64,000 nucleotides of DNA from an uncultured Prevotellaceae bacterium (GTDB taxonomy: Bacteria; Bacteroidota; Bacteroidia; Bacteroidales; Bacteroidaceae): positions 1-64,000 of the forward strand of contig ONDH01000012.1 of the NCBI GenBank assembly GCA_900316505.1. Reading direction: 5' to 3'. The stretch's first letter is position 1, and each line of letters begins with the position of its first letter. The translations under genes and the position numbers were made by a program. This document shows positions 1-10,542 of this stretch, one piece after another. A model generated the notes under the pieces. The model was not told the DNA's origin. It saw nothing but the letters and a program-made list of their open reading frames with translations, and searched no databases.

Positions 1-868
1 TAAATTTAAAAACCCTCCTATATTCCCCCCTATAAACTATCCCCCAAACCTCAATTTGCAAATTTTACCTTTTTACCATTTTACCATTTTACCCTTAATG
101 TCTTTTCTTCTTGATTCACAACACCTTGTAGGAGTTAAACCCTAAAAGGGCGTGTCACAAAGCAATTTCAAAAATGCCTCAGTTTTCATGTTTTACACCC
201 CATTTTTTGACTTCACATGGTCATTTTTTGAGGTGTACTACCCTAATTTTTGACACGGAAAGCACCGAAAACACAGATAAAAACGCCTTGTGCGGCGTGT
301 AGGAATGGGAGAAACAAATGTGAATAATACCCATAATTCTGTCCACAAATCATCTTTTCCGAAACACGGATTGACCAGATTGGACGGATTTATTCATTCT
401 TGATTATTTTTGACATTCTATGGAGAGGACAGGGCGAAGTCGATTCTGGAAAGGCTCAAGGCAGCGAAGGTGGAGACGGAAGTACCCATCATCATTCATT
501 GGGAAGAAAGGGAAGCAAACATTCTCTACAACAAATTGCTTTTGCCGCTTTCCTTCATCACAAGGACATCGGAGAGTATATCGTTAGTGAACTACAACAA
601 AGCGTACTCACGCTTCATCGAAACAATGGAAGGGGGCACTTAGCCCTCTTCTTTGGTAAAATGGTAAAATGGTAAAATGGTAAAATTTTTGTTTTTGCAT
701 CTCCTCACAGGAGGATGTTAGTGAGCAAATTGGGTTTGTATTCAAGGATATAAGTTTTGTAATCGGATTCCATCTGTTCTGCGAGGGACTTTTCATTCTC
801 ATTGACTGAGCATCGGCTCATTCTCAACAACGCAATTCATAGAAGGAACGGTAAATAATGGGATTTCT
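1..868. other. Intergenic region with no convincing gene
   Basis: No recognisable protein is encoded here. A 77-codon frame (410-643, +, TTG start) and shorter frames on both strands resemble nothing I know. The segment is bracketed by inverted copies of an 8-bp-period phrase: ACCATTTT units around 66-98 and GGTAAAAT units around 655-690. Two CATTTTTTGA direct repeats lie near 200-222. It may hold remnants of a decayed gene, but I cannot show that. Confidence 0.5.
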
Positions 869-900
869 TTTGGTGGATTCGTCTTTTTGCTGTACCTTTG
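869..900 (+). promoter_or_regulatory. Bacteroidota promoter of mutS2
   Basis: TTTG at 869-872, a 20-bp spacer and TACCTTTG at 893-900 match the primary-sigma consensus of Bacteroidota (TTTG / TAnnTTTG). It lies about 44 bp before the mutS2 start and supports that TTG start. Confidence 0.8.
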
Positions 901-943
901 TACTCGATGTGACAAGAAGAATACAGATTAGGACTTTAAGACG

Positions 944-3499
944 TTGATTTATCCAAATACATACGAACAGAAGATTGGGTTTGACCAGATCAGGAGCAGG
1001 CTCACAGCGCTCTGCCTCTGCTCATTGGGCGAGGGGTTGGTGCGCGACATGGCGTTTTCCGTCAGTTTTGATGATATTCGCAGGCAGGTGAAGCAGACGA
1101 TGGAGTTTGTGCGCATCTTGAAGGAGGAGGATTTTCCCGACCAGAACTTTTTCGATGTGCGACCTTCGCTGAAACGCATCCGCATTCAGAACACTTGTCT
1201 GGATGTGGAAGAACTGTTCAACCTGCAACGCTCGCTGGCTACCATAGACAATATCGTGACGTTCCTGCACCGCTGTCAGGATGAGGAGAACACGATTCCT
1301 TCGTTTCCCCACCTTTATGGCTTGACGGCTGATGTGAAGACTTATCCGCAGATGGTGAGGCGCATTGACCAGATTCTGGACAAGTATGGTCATGTGAAGG
1401 ACACGGCTTCGCCAGAGCTGTTGCAGATACGGCGTGAGTTGGCATCGACGGCGGGCAGTGTGTCGAGGGCTTTGCAGAATATCCTGAAATCGGCTAAGGG
1501 GGAAGGACTGATTGACAAGGACGTGTCCCCCACCCTTCGTGACGGCCGTCTGGTCATCCCTGTGGCTCCTGCCATGAAAAGGAAGATTCGGGGCATTGTG
1601 CATGATGAGTCTGACACGGGAAGGACGGTGTTCATCGAGCCTGCCGAGGTGGTGGAGGCGAACAACAAGATACGTGAGCTGGAGAGTGAGGAAAGGAAGG
1701 AAATCAACCGCATCCTGATGGAGTTCACGCAGACGGTGCGACCGGAAGTGGAGGAGATGTTGGCAAGTTATGAGTTCTTGGCACAAATCGATTTCATTCG
1801 CGCCAAGGCGAAGTTTGCCATCATCACCAACAGCACGGAGCCGCGCATGGAGAACAAGCAGGTGCTGGATTGGGCGATTGCGGTGCACCCTTTGCTGGAA
1901 CTGAAGTTCAGTACATACAACACGCAACACCTTGATGAAACGCCTCGCAAGGTGGTGCCGCTCGACATCACGCTGAACAACAAACAACGTCTGCTGCTCA
2001 TTTCGGGACCCAATGCCGGCGGTAAGTCAGTGTGTCTGAAGACCACAGGACTGCTGCAATATATGTTCCAATGCGGTATGCCGGTACCTGTTGCGAAGAG
2101 CAGCATCTTTGGCATCTTCCGCAGCATCTTCATCGACATCGGTGACGAGCAGAGTCTGGAGAATGACCTCTCGACCTACTCTTCCCACTTGCTCAACATG
2201 AAGAACATGATGAAGCATTGTGACGGGAAGAGCCTCATCCTCATCGATGAGTTCGGAGGGGGCACGGAACCACAGATTGGCGGTGCGATGGCAGAGGCGA
2301 TGCTGAAGGTGTTCAACAAGAAGCATGCCTTCGGTGTCATCACCACCCACTATCAGAACCTGAAGCACTATGCACAGGAGACGGAGGGCATCGTGAACGG
2401 TGCCATGCTGTATGACCGCCAGCAGATGCAGCCGCTCTTCCAACTCTCCATCGGCAACCCTGGCAGTTCGTTCGCCATCGAGATAGCGCGCAAGACGGGC
2501 ATCCCCGACGAGGTGATCAAGGATGCCAGCGAGATTGTGGGAAAGGATTACATCAACTCCGACAAATATTTGCAGGACATCGTGCGCGACAAGCGCTACT
2601 GGGAACAGAAACGCCAGAGCATCCATCAGCACGAGAAGCAGATGGAGCAGACCATCCAGCGCTACGAAGAGGACATCCAGAAAGTGCACGATGAACGCAA
2701 GGCCATCATTGCCCGCGCCAAGGAGGAGGCTGAACAGATGCTGAAGGAGTCGAACGCCAAGATTGAACAGACCATCAAGGACATCAAGGAGGCGCAAGCG
2801 GAGAAGGAACGCACCCGCATGATTCGTCAAGACCTTGCCGATTTCAAGCAGGACATCCGCGAGATAGACCCCGACATTGCCGACGAGAAAATCAGAAGAC
2901 AGATGGAGAAGCTGATGAGGAGAAGGGAGAAGAAGAAAAAGACCCTCTCCCCGCCCCTCCCCCGTAATGGGGAGGGAGAAAACCATCCGGATGGCTCTCC
3001 CCATCATGGGGGAGATGTCCGCCAGGACAGAGAGGGTCTTCTGGAAGGGTCTTTTGTGCGTCTGAAAGGTCAAAGCACGGTGGGACAGATTCAGAAAATC
3101 AGCGGCAACGAGGCAACGGTCATCTTCGGACAAATCACGACGAATGTGAAACTGAACCGTCTCGAGCCTGCAGAGCCTCCTAAGAAGGAAAAGAATGTGG
3201 CTGCCACGTTTGTGAGTGTGCAGACTCGCGACGACATACGTCAGACGACTCTTAACTTCAAGGAACAGCTGGATGTGCGCGGTATGCGTGGCGATGAAGC
3301 CATCCAAGCCGTCACTTACTTCATTGACGATGCGTTGGTGGCTCGTGCTTCGCGAGTGAAAATCCTGCACGGCACAGGCACTGGCGCCCTCAAGACGGTC
3401 ATCCGTCAATATCTCAACACCATGCCTCCTGTGGCTGACTTCTACGATGAGGACATCCGCTTCGGCGGGGCTGGCATTACGATTGTGGAATTGGTCTGA
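944..3499 (+). CDS. mutS2: Endonuclease MutS2
   Basis: MutS2 ATPase-nuclease of 851 aa, implicated in this family in limiting recombination and in ribosome-collision rescue. The MutS core has Walker A GPNAGGKS at residues 355-362 and Walker B LILIDEFGGGTEP near 430. A coiled coil spans about 510-665. The C-terminal Smr domain (about 774-851) has LDVRG and HGTGTGAL. The start is TTG: the following residues IYPNTYEQKIGFDQI match the usual MutS2 N-terminus, no in-frame ATG lies upstream, and the promoter fits. Odd: residues about 668-700, between the coiled coil and the KOW/Smr part, are encoded by a palindromic interspersed repeat read in frame, which gives a Pro/Gly/His-rich insert. Confidence 0.95.
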   Translation: MIYPNTYEQKIGFDQIRSRLTALCLCSLGEGLVRDMAFSVSFDDIRRQVKQTMEFVRILKEEDFPDQNFFDVRPSLKRIRIQNTCLDVEELFNLQRSLATIDNIVTFLHRCQDEENTIPSFPHLYGLTADVKTYPQMVRRIDQILDKYGHVKDTASPELLQIRRELASTAGSVSRALQNILKSAKGEGLIDKDVSPTLRDGRLVIPVAPAMKRKIRGIVHDESDTGRTVFIEPAEVVEANNKIRELESEERKEINRILMEFTQTVRPEVEEMLASYEFLAQIDFIRAKAKFAIITNSTEPRMENKQVLDWAIAVHPLLELKFSTYNTQHLDETPRKVVPLDITLNNKQRLLLISGPNAGGKSVCLKTTGLLQYMFQCGMPVPVAKSSIFGIFRSIFIDIGDEQSLENDLSTYSSHLLNMKNMMKHCDGKSLILIDEFGGGTEPQIGGAMAEAMLKVFNKKHAFGVITTHYQNLKHYAQETEGIVNGAMLYDRQQMQPLFQLSIGNPGSSFAIEIARKTGIPDEVIKDASEIVGKDYINSDKYLQDIVRDKRYWEQKRQSIHQHEKQMEQTIQRYEEDIQKVHDERKAIIARAKEEAEQMLKESNAKIEQTIKDIKEAQAEKERTRMIRQDLADFKQDIREIDPDIADEKIRRQMEKLMRRREKKKKTLSPPLPRNGEGENHPDGSPHHGGDVRQDREGLLEGSFVRLKGQSTVGQIQKISGNEATVIFGQITTNVKLNRLEPAEPPKKEKNVAATFVSVQTRDDIRQTTLNFKEQLDVRGMRGDEAIQAVTYFIDDALVARASRVKILHGTGTGALKTVIRQYLNTMPPVADFYDEDIRFGGAGITIVELV
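2943..3041 (+). repeat. Palindromic interspersed element read in frame inside mutS2
   Basis: This GC-rich block contains self-complementary pieces (CCCTCCCC/GGGGAGGG and CTCCCCAT/ATGGGGGAG). Its second half recurs almost identically in intergenic DNA at 34604-34651, where the shared run goes from CTCCCCAT to GAGAGGGTCTT. Inside mutS2 it stays open and adds about 32 residues in a linker. Presence of the same DNA in coding and non-coding settings marks it as a mobile repeat. Confidence 0.8.
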
Positions 3500-3537
3500 C
3501 CGATTCATGCACAAAACAACAAAAAAACTGATATAGA

Positions 3538-4779
<1,242 letters not shown>

Positions 4780-4783
4780 AAAT

Positions 4784-4839
4784 GATGGACGATGAACGAT
4801 GGAAGATGAACGATGGAAGATGGAAGATGGAAGTAGGAC
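4784..4839 (+). repeat. Intergenic heptanucleotide array, GATGGAA type
   Basis: Eight consecutive 7-bp units alternate GATGGAC, GATGAAC and GATGGAA, ending GTAGGAC, a few bases after the PD40 stop codon. Further on, TTTACAATTGTAAA (4866-4879) is a perfect 14-bp palindrome. Confidence 0.85.
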
Positions 4840-4936
4840 CGAATTGACGTGTAAATGATTTTTTATTTACAATTGTAAAAAAAAGAAGGGGAATTCAAGA
4901 TTATTTTTTAGTTTTGTCAAAAAAAAGGGAGAGACA

Positions 4937-4968
4937 TTTGGAATTGTTTCTCTCTTTTTATAACTTTG
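4937..4968 (+). promoter_or_regulatory. Bacteroidota promoter of ftsZ
   Basis: TTTG (4937-4940), a 20-bp spacer and TAACTTTG (4961-4968) match the consensus. Predicted transcription would leave a leader of about 80 nt before ftsZ, so this gene has its own promoter rather than one from a dcw operon. Confidence 0.8.
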
Positions 4969-5054
4969 TACCCGAGAATATATGATAAAGTGAGAAGCCA
5001 ACCGATGAGGGTTGGCTAAAAAGATTGTCTAACGTATTAAAATCTGAAAATTGA

Positions 5055-6353
5055 ATGAAAGAGGATGAGTTACCTCCTTTCCACTTTCCCATTGAGGACA
5101 AGTCAGAGAAGATTATCAAAGTCATCGGTGTAGGAGGCGGTGGCGGAAATGCAGTGCAACACATGTATGAAGAGGGCGTGAAGAACGTGTCTTTTCTGGT
5201 AACAAACACAGACAGCCAAGTGTTGAAGGTGAACATGGTGCCAAGCAAAATTCAGCTTGGTGACGGGCTCGGCACGGGTGGAGATCCGAAGAAAGGTAGA
5301 GAGATTGCCGAGAACAACATTGACACCATCAAGACGATGTTTGGTGAGGACACCCACATGGTGTTCATCACAGCTGGTATGGGTGGCGGCACAGGAACGG
5401 GTGCAGCTCCTGTGATTGCCCGTGTGGCTAAAGAAATGGGCATCCTGACGGTGGGAGTCGTGACCTTGCCGTTCAAAATGGAGATGCGGAAGCGAATGGA
5501 CAAAGCCTTGTTGGGTATGGAGGATTTGAAGAAATGTGTGGATTCGCTGATTGTCATCAACAATCAAAGGTTGCTGGAGAGTGAGCGGTTCAAGCAGTTG
5601 ACACTTGAGGAGGGATTGAAGAAAGCGGATGAGGTGTTGACGGTGGCAACCAGAACCATTGCGGAGATCATTACGGTGAGGGGAAGCATCAACAGGGATT
5701 TCAACGATGTGTCAACGGTGATGAAGGATGGTGGTGCTGCATTGGTGTCGGTGGCAAAAGCAAGTGGTGAGAAACGTATCTTCAAAGCCTTGTCGGAAGC
5801 TATCAGTTCACCCCTTGTGGCGAATGTGGAGAAACAGAAAGTGCGTCGTCTGCTCTATATCGTGTATAGCGGCAGCGAGAATCCCGCCCGTATGGATGAA
5901 CTGGAGGAAATCAGTGAGTTCATGGAGAATTTCGATGAGAATCTGGATGTGTTGTGGGGACATTATCCTGACGAGACGCTTGGTGATGAAATCAAGGTGG
6001 CTGTGGTGGCTACTGGTTTTGACCAATCAGGAGAATGTGTGGTGAAAGAGAATAGTGACAAACAGGATGAGCTGAAAAGGTTGCAGGATTTGCGTGACAA
6101 GTTCTATTCCTATACGCATGTTGCACCTGTTGTGGAGGAAGAACCAGACGAAATCCCCTTACAGATTGAGGTGGCACCAACCGAGGAAGTGGCGAGTGAT
6201 GTTGTGATGGATGAGGAGGAGCCCAATGAATCAGAAGAGGTTGAGGAGACTGAAGAGTTTGAAGAACCTGACGAACAGGAGAAGGACACACCTAAACCCT
6301 CATTGTTGGACATACTCGTTAAAAAACTGAAAGTTTTGATGGAAGAGGAATGA
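5055..6353 (+). CDS. ftsZ: Cell division protein FtsZ
   Basis: A tubulin-like GTPase of 432 aa. It has the N-terminal nucleotide fold (IKVIGVGGGGGNAV), the tubulin signature GGGTGTGAAP near residues 109-118, and the catalytic T7-loop region NRDFNDVSTVMKDGG near 212-226. Residues 350-432 form a long acidic tail. The usual C-terminal peptide that binds FtsA (an IPxFLR-like end) is not visible; the protein ends in LDILVKKLKVLMEEE. No ftsA, ftsQ or mur genes are adjacent, although FtsZ normally ends the dcw cluster. It is either the relocated main FtsZ or a second, divergent copy; the window cannot decide. Confidence 0.93.
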   Translation: MKEDELPPFHFPIEDKSEKIIKVIGVGGGGGNAVQHMYEEGVKNVSFLVTNTDSQVLKVNMVPSKIQLGDGLGTGGDPKKGREIAENNIDTIKTMFGEDTHMVFITAGMGGGTGTGAAPVIARVAKEMGILTVGVVTLPFKMEMRKRMDKALLGMEDLKKCVDSLIVINNQRLLESERFKQLTLEEGLKKADEVLTVATRTIAEIITVRGSINRDFNDVSTVMKDGGAALVSVAKASGEKRIFKALSEAISSPLVANVEKQKVRRLLYIVYSGSENPARMDELEEISEFMENFDENLDVLWGHYPDETLGDEIKVAVVATGFDQSGECVVKENSDKQDELKRLQDLRDKFYSYTHVAPVVEEEPDEIPLQIEVAPTEEVASDVVMDEEEPNESEEVEETEEFEEPDEQEKDTPKPSLLDILVKKLKVLMEEE

Positions 6354-6377
6354 CGAAGAAAGAAAAACCAAAAATTA

Positions 6378-6409
6378 TTTGGTGGTTCTCTCACTTAGTT
6401 GTACCTTTG
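6378..6409 (+). promoter_or_regulatory. Bacteroidota promoter of ispE
   Basis: TTTG (6378-6381), a 20-bp spacer and TACCTTTG (6402-6409), 25 bp before the ispE start codon. Confidence 0.8.
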
Positions 6410-6434
6410 CCATCGTTAACTAAAACTTGGAATT

Positions 6435-7262
6435 ATGATAGTATATCCTAATGCGAAGATTAACATTGGTCTGAACGTCGTGGAGAAGCGTCCGGACGGC
6501 TACCATAATCTAGAAACGGTTTTTTATCCAATTGGTCTGCAAGACATATTGGAGATTCAGGAGATAGATACTGATGTGCCTGCATGTGGCTATCGGCTGA
6601 AAGTGACGGGCACTGTGCTGGATGGTTCTCCTGATGATAACCTTGTCGTGAGAGCGTTGAAGTTGCTGAAGAGGGACTTTGACATTCCACCTGTGAGTAT
6701 CGGGCTTTACAAGCACATCCCAACAGGTGCAGGTTTGGGTGGTGGATCAGCTGATGCAGCTTTTACGGTGAAGACACTGAACGAACGTTTCAAGTTGGGA
6801 TTGACCATACAACAGATGGAAGACTATTGTTCTCAATTGGGAGCAGATTGCCCGTTCTTCATTCAGGATAAGCCTGTGTTTGCAACTGGCATCGGTAACG
6901 TGTTCCATCCCGTGGAGGTGAACCTCAAGTACAAGCAGCTGGTGCTGGTGAAGCCTGACATATTCGTCTCGACAAAAGATGCCTATGCGAAGGTGAAGGT
7001 ACAACGTCCGAAGAAGCAACTTCCGGAGCTTTTGGCACAACCCATTGAAACCTGGAAAGACACGGTGGTAAATGACTTTGAGGCGAGCGTATTCTCGAAG
7101 TACCCTGAGATTGCTGCCATCAAAGACCAGATGTATGACCTTGGCGCTGTATATGCAAGTATGTCTGGCAGCGGTTCGAGTGTGTTCGGTATCTTTGAAG
7201 ACCCCGTGGATAATATTGACGAGAAATTCAGTGGCATGTTCTGCCGTCAGCGGGAACTATAA
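6435..7262 (+). CDS. ispE: 4-diphosphocytidyl-2-C-methyl-D-erythritol kinase
   Basis: A GHMP-superfamily kinase of 275 aa that phosphorylates CDP-methylerythritol in the non-mevalonate isoprenoid pathway. The N-terminus [20 protein letters not shown] carries the substrate-binding Lys and the xDGYH motif. The ATP-binding loop [14 protein letters not shown] is at about residues 97-110, and [10 protein letters not shown] near 240-250 is GHMP motif 3. Length is normal. It has its own promoter 82 bp after ftsZ, and repeats begin right after its stop. Confidence 0.95.
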   Translation: MIVYPNAKINIGLNVVEKRPDGYHNLETVFYPIGLQDILEIQEIDTDVPACGYRLKVTGTVLDGSPDDNLVVRALKLLKRDFDIPPVSIGLYKHIPTGAGLGGGSADAAFTVKTLNERFKLGLTIQQMEDYCSQLGADCPFFIQDKPVFATGIGNVFHPVEVNLKYKQLVLVKPDIFVSTKDAYAKVKVQRPKKQLPELLAQPIETWKDTVVNDFEASVFSKYPEIAAIKDQMYDLGAVYASMSGSGSSVFGIFEDPVDNIDEKFSGMFCRQREL

Positions 7263-7550
7263 TTCCTCAACTTTCAGAAGTGACGAAGTAATCGAAGTTA
7301 CTCCGAATTAGGAATGAGGAAAGATGCGGTTGAGCGAGTGCAGAGGTCAAACTTGTTTGAACTATGCCGAGCGTGAGCATCTTCGGCGAAGCCAATTAGG
7401 AATGAGGAATTAGGAATGAGGAATTGAATCTCTAAACTCTAAACCCTAAACTCTAAACCCTCAATTGTCAATTGTCAATTGTCAACTAAGCGAAGAGATA
7501 ACTTCGGTAACTTCAATAACTACAAGAAAGTGAAGGTTCTTTGCGAGCGT
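7263..7550. repeat. Nested repeat cluster between ispE and the porin gene
   Basis: This gap is built almost entirely from repeats. The ends, 7263-7300 (CTCAACTTTC onward) and about 7487-7547, correspond to the two ends of the 162-bp element described at 23296. Between them lie a copy of the CTATGCCGAG element (7320-7393) and a heptanucleotide array (7394-7488). It looks like one element split by others. It separates the convergent ispE and porin genes. Confidence 0.7.
7394..7488 (+). repeat. Heptanucleotide array, about 14 units in one phase, three vocabularies
   Basis: AATTAGG and AATGAGG units (four) run into AATTGAA, then TCTCTAA, ACTCTAA, ACCCTAA, ACTCTAA, ACCCTCA, then three ATTGTCA units and a final ACTAAGC. 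The 7-bp phase is not broken although the words change. Confidence 0.85.
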
Positions 7551-9626
7551 TTAATCGTAGAAGTTCCAACTCAATCCGAAGCGAATGCTGGCGGGATTCA
7601 TTGGATAGTTGGGTGACCAGAAGTAACGGCCATCAGATTGATTGAAGTGGTGGTACATCACATAGAAACGTGTACGCTTCAAATCAAAGTTGGCATATAC
7701 GGAGAGAAGTGGGTAGTTTCCCACTTTTTCTTTCTTCTGCTGATGCTGATTCATGAACATGCCAATGACAGGCGAATAGTCGGGTGCGTTGTATTCAGTG
7801 AAATACTTCATGTCGGCACCAAACTCTGTTTTCAGCACTTTGGCAATCTTGAAGCGCAAATACAAGTTGGTGTAGAGTGACACAACTGGAAGGGGCAACA
7901 CATCTGAATGGCTGCATGTCTGATAGGTGATGTCGTTTTCCCAATGCAGGATGCCCAACTTGAAGTTTTGACGCAAATTGGCACTGACGACTTGGATGTT
8001 GTCGCTGCATTGCATGGGAGAGACGTTATTGCTCACCACGGATTTTCCATCGGAGGTGGGCAAGGCAATGCCGGTGTTCTGGAAATAGCAGTAGTTCTTA
8101 ATGTTCTCCACGCCCAATGTAATCTTGGTGTGGGTGTGTGGAATGTCTATCACCCCTTCTATGCGCTGTCTGAACTCATTTTCCATCTCATTCTCCCACC
8201 AAGCATGTTTGCTGTGATAGTGGTCGAAATAGAAGCTTGGACCAATATTTTTGATGGAGGCATTGAGTGCCACTTGTGCTGTGTCGCCAAGCAACGGGAT
8301 ATTGACTTCTGCATGACCATCCACCTCAAATTGTCCTACATCTTCTCCTGCCACCACAAATTCGCCATCGAGATTGTAATGAACCGTTGTGCCTTGTGTG
8401 CGGATGATTTGTCCTCCCACAAGAATGTTATGCTCTTTGTAAGATTGATTATCGACAAGTCCTGTCTTGTTGGTGTAGAGCCCTCCATAACGGGTGGAAT
8501 CGGGCAAGACAAAACGGTTGTGTTCGTAGCCCACATAGGCATTCAAGCCAAACATCGCCCATTTGTTGAATCCTTCACACATGGAAACTCCCAGAAGGGT
8601 TTTCATGTTGAAGTATTTCGTGTAGTCTTGCGTGGAATCGCCAGGCAGATATGTGTAAGAATGATAATTCTCCGTTTCTTTGTATGCACGGTGGTTGCGC
8701 ATCATGTTCTGAAGCTTCACGGAATGGAAAATCTTACTGACAGGCACAAACACCTCCTTGGTGGTGACAGAATCCACCTCTTCGTCACGATAGAACCCTA
8801 TGTTGTAGTGGTGGTTGAAGAAAACCACATCGTGTTCCTGACGGTTCCATGTTTGTGAAAGCACGGTGGGAATATCGTTGGATGTCAATTCCCTCGCCAT
8901 GTTTTCAGGATTAGTAATATAGCCTTCGTCTTCAATACCACCATTCTCTGCCGTCTTCATAAAGTTGTGCTGGTAGTAGAAGTGAAAGTTATATTTGTCG
9001 GCAATGTAGGAAGCCCATGCAGAAGCATTCATGTAGGAAGTGGATTGCGTGTCGTAGTAACCACGACCATAGATGTAGTCGAAGATGCCTCCGAAGTTGA
9101 ATTTCTTTCCTGCATTATTAGTGTAGAGGACTTTCACATGGTCAGAACCGGTGTTCTTAGAACCATTCCAGTTGTAAGTCACATTCATGAAGGGAGACTT
9201 CGTGTTGTAGAAACGGAAGTTATCTGTATCTACGAAGAACATGTCAAAAGGAGCGATGAAGATGAAGTCGGGGGTGATGGGGCGTTCCATGTAGATGCGA
9301 GATTGACGTGGAGAACCCACATTACCCAATGAATTGTAATGACCTTCTATACCTTCTGGCAAATCGGTGTTCATGAACATGTGGTGAAGCGTGTCGACAT
9401 CGGCTTCACTCATGTTTCCATATTTTTCATCCACTGTCCACGCTCTCACATCGTTGGGAACAATCTTTTTCTTCTTCTTTGTCTCAGCAGAGTCAGGACG
9501 AGCATCCATCGACATATCAGAGTTCGTTTCCAACTCTGATATGATGCGTTGCGCATGGCTTGAGTGAACAAACAATGCGAAGAAGATGAACAGTAATATG
9601 TGTCTTGGATTCAAAACGTTAATCAT
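7551..9626 (-). CDS. Putative porin, outer-membrane beta-barrel (Porin_10-like)
   Basis: A 691-aa protein with an N-terminal signal (FIFFALFVHSSHAQ) and a long body rich in aromatic, alternating strand-like segments, ending in RFGLSWNFYD with a terminal aromatic-acidic pair as in outer-membrane barrels. Sequence style and length match the Bacteroidota putative porin family (Porin_10), likely a passive channel. The start codon overlaps the upstream gene's stop by one base, so it is probably translated from the same mRNA as the DUF4468 and small membrane protein genes. Substrate unknown. Confidence 0.8.
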   Translation of the reverse strand: MINVLNPRHILLFIFFALFVHSSHAQRIISELETNSDMSMDARPDSAETKKKKKIVPNDVRAWTVDEKYGNMSEADVDTLHHMFMNTDLPEGIEGHYNSLGNVGSPRQSRIYMERPITPDFIFIAPFDMFFVDTDNFRFYNTKSPFMNVTYNWNGSKNTGSDHVKVLYTNNAGKKFNFGGIFDYIYGRGYYDTQSTSYMNASAWASYIADKYNFHFYYQHNFMKTAENGGIEDEGYITNPENMARELTSNDIPTVLSQTWNRQEHDVVFFNHHYNIGFYRDEEVDSVTTKEVFVPVSKIFHSVKLQNMMRNHRAYKETENYHSYTYLPGDSTQDYTKYFNMKTLLGVSMCEGFNKWAMFGLNAYVGYEHNRFVLPDSTRYGGLYTNKTGLVDNQSYKEHNILVGGQIIRTQGTTVHYNLDGEFVVAGEDVGQFEVDGHAEVNIPLLGDTAQVALNASIKNIGPSFYFDHYHSKHAWWENEMENEFRQRIEGVIDIPHTHTKITLGVENIKNYCYFQNTGIALPTSDGKSVVSNNVSPMQCSDNIQVVSANLRQNFKLGILHWENDITYQTCSHSDVLPLPVVSLYTNLYLRFKIAKVLKTEFGADMKYFTEYNAPDYSPVIGMFMNQHQQKKEKVGNYPLLSVYANFDLKRTRFYVMYHHFNQSDGRYFWSPNYPMNPASIRFGLSWNFYD

Positions 9627-9892
9627 TAAAACATGAAGCGTAGATAAAATTCAACCAATTTCAGTGCAATGGCACCAAAGCCAACGCAGAAAAAGAGCAC
9701 TCTTTGCTCGGGCAAAACAAAGTAAATCACAATGGCAGCAAGGAATCCAAGCATGAACACCCAATTGAGAATTCTGCGTGTTGTCTCCACATTGTGGTGG
9801 GAGGATTTGCCTTTATGCCATTTCTTTCGGCTTTCGTTCTTGCTCTCAGCAACAGCCTCTGCAATGATTTTATCAACGTCTTCCTGATTCAT
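9626..9892 (-). CDS. Small two-helix membrane protein
   Basis: An 88-aa protein: a charged N-terminal half (about 1-42) rich in Glu/Lys/His, then two predicted membrane segments (about 43-62 and 66-84). No family recognised. It overlaps the genes on both sides by a single base, which implies translational coupling in a three-gene operon with the DUF4468 protein and the porin. It could be an inner-membrane partner of that envelope module, but that is inference from context only. Confidence 0.7.
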   Translation of the reverse strand: MNQEDVDKIIAEAVAESKNESRKKWHKGKSSHHNVETTRRILNWVFMLGFLAAIVIYFVLPEQRVLFFCVGFGAIALKLVEFYLRFMF

Positions 9893-10542
9893 TACTGATT
9901 AATGGCTTCAGAAATTTCTTTCTTTAATTCGTTCACAAGGTCAATGGTCTTGATACGGAACTTTCCGTTCGTGCGCTTCAGCTCTCCCTTCTTATTCAAG
10001 CATTCTGCATCCGTAATCCACTCTTCGGCTGCCATACGGAGAAACTCTCCCTCGCCTTGATCGACATTGAAAGAGAGTGTGTGGAGCATAAAGTCCACCT
10101 TGCCATCACTGACACTCAAATCGAGTTGATAGAATGCCTGTGTGTAGTTCTTGGCAAGTGTCTTCAAGGAGAAAATCAACTCTTCAGCGCCTTGACATTC
10201 AATTTTGCCACTCTGGCGATTCGCCTCCTTAACCTTCGAGAATTCGATGTTTTTGAAAAAGTTTGCGTCCCTGTAGTCGTCACCCATCATACTGTTAGGC
10301 TCATAACGTAAACTTGCCCATTGTGCCACTTTGTTGAAGATGTCCTCCTTGGTCTTGCCAGGTGCTGCGATGACTTCTCTGAACACAACCTTGCCATCCA
10401 CTTCGGGAACAGCTCCTTTTTCCGTATAAGCCGCCATATCAGCCTTTCCTTTAGGGGCTTTTCTGGCGATGAGTCCTTCTCTCTGAGCTTGCATCATCAG
10501 GGGGAATGCTACTACAATGAGGGCGACGATAATCTTCTTCAT
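9892..10542 (-). CDS. Exported DUF4468 domain protein
   Basis: A 216-aa protein beginning MKKIIVALIVVAFPLMMQAQ, a clear signal peptide. The ATG at 10542 is preferred over a longer in-frame extension because the signal peptide starts there and the promoter at 10627-10658 would fall inside or beside the extension. The pattern VFREVIAAPGKTKEDIFNKVAQWA and the later FMLHTLSFN, EFLRMAAEEWI resemble DUF4468, a TBP-like fold domain of Bacteroidota envelope proteins. First gene of the operon with the small membrane protein and porin. Confidence 0.75.
   Translation of the reverse strand: MKKIIVALIVVAFPLMMQAQREGLIARKAPKGKADMAAYTEKGAVPEVDGKVVFREVIAAPGKTKEDIFNKVAQWASLRYEPNSMMGDDYRDANFFKNIEFSKVKEANRQSGKIECQGAEELIFSLKTLAKNYTQAFYQLDLSVSDGKVDFMLHTLSFNVDQGEGEFLRMAAEEWITDAECLNKKGELKRTNGKFRIKTIDLVNELKKEISEAINQ

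Noticed and set aside
410..643. 77-codon frame (TTG start) near the window start
   Set aside because: The peptide is plausible in composition but matches no family I know and lacks a promoter, so it is mentioned only as an unresolved frame.
7908..8858. 316-codon plus-strand frame inside the porin gene
   Set aside because: It is antisense to a porin with signal peptide and barrel pattern; its composition is that of a shadow frame.
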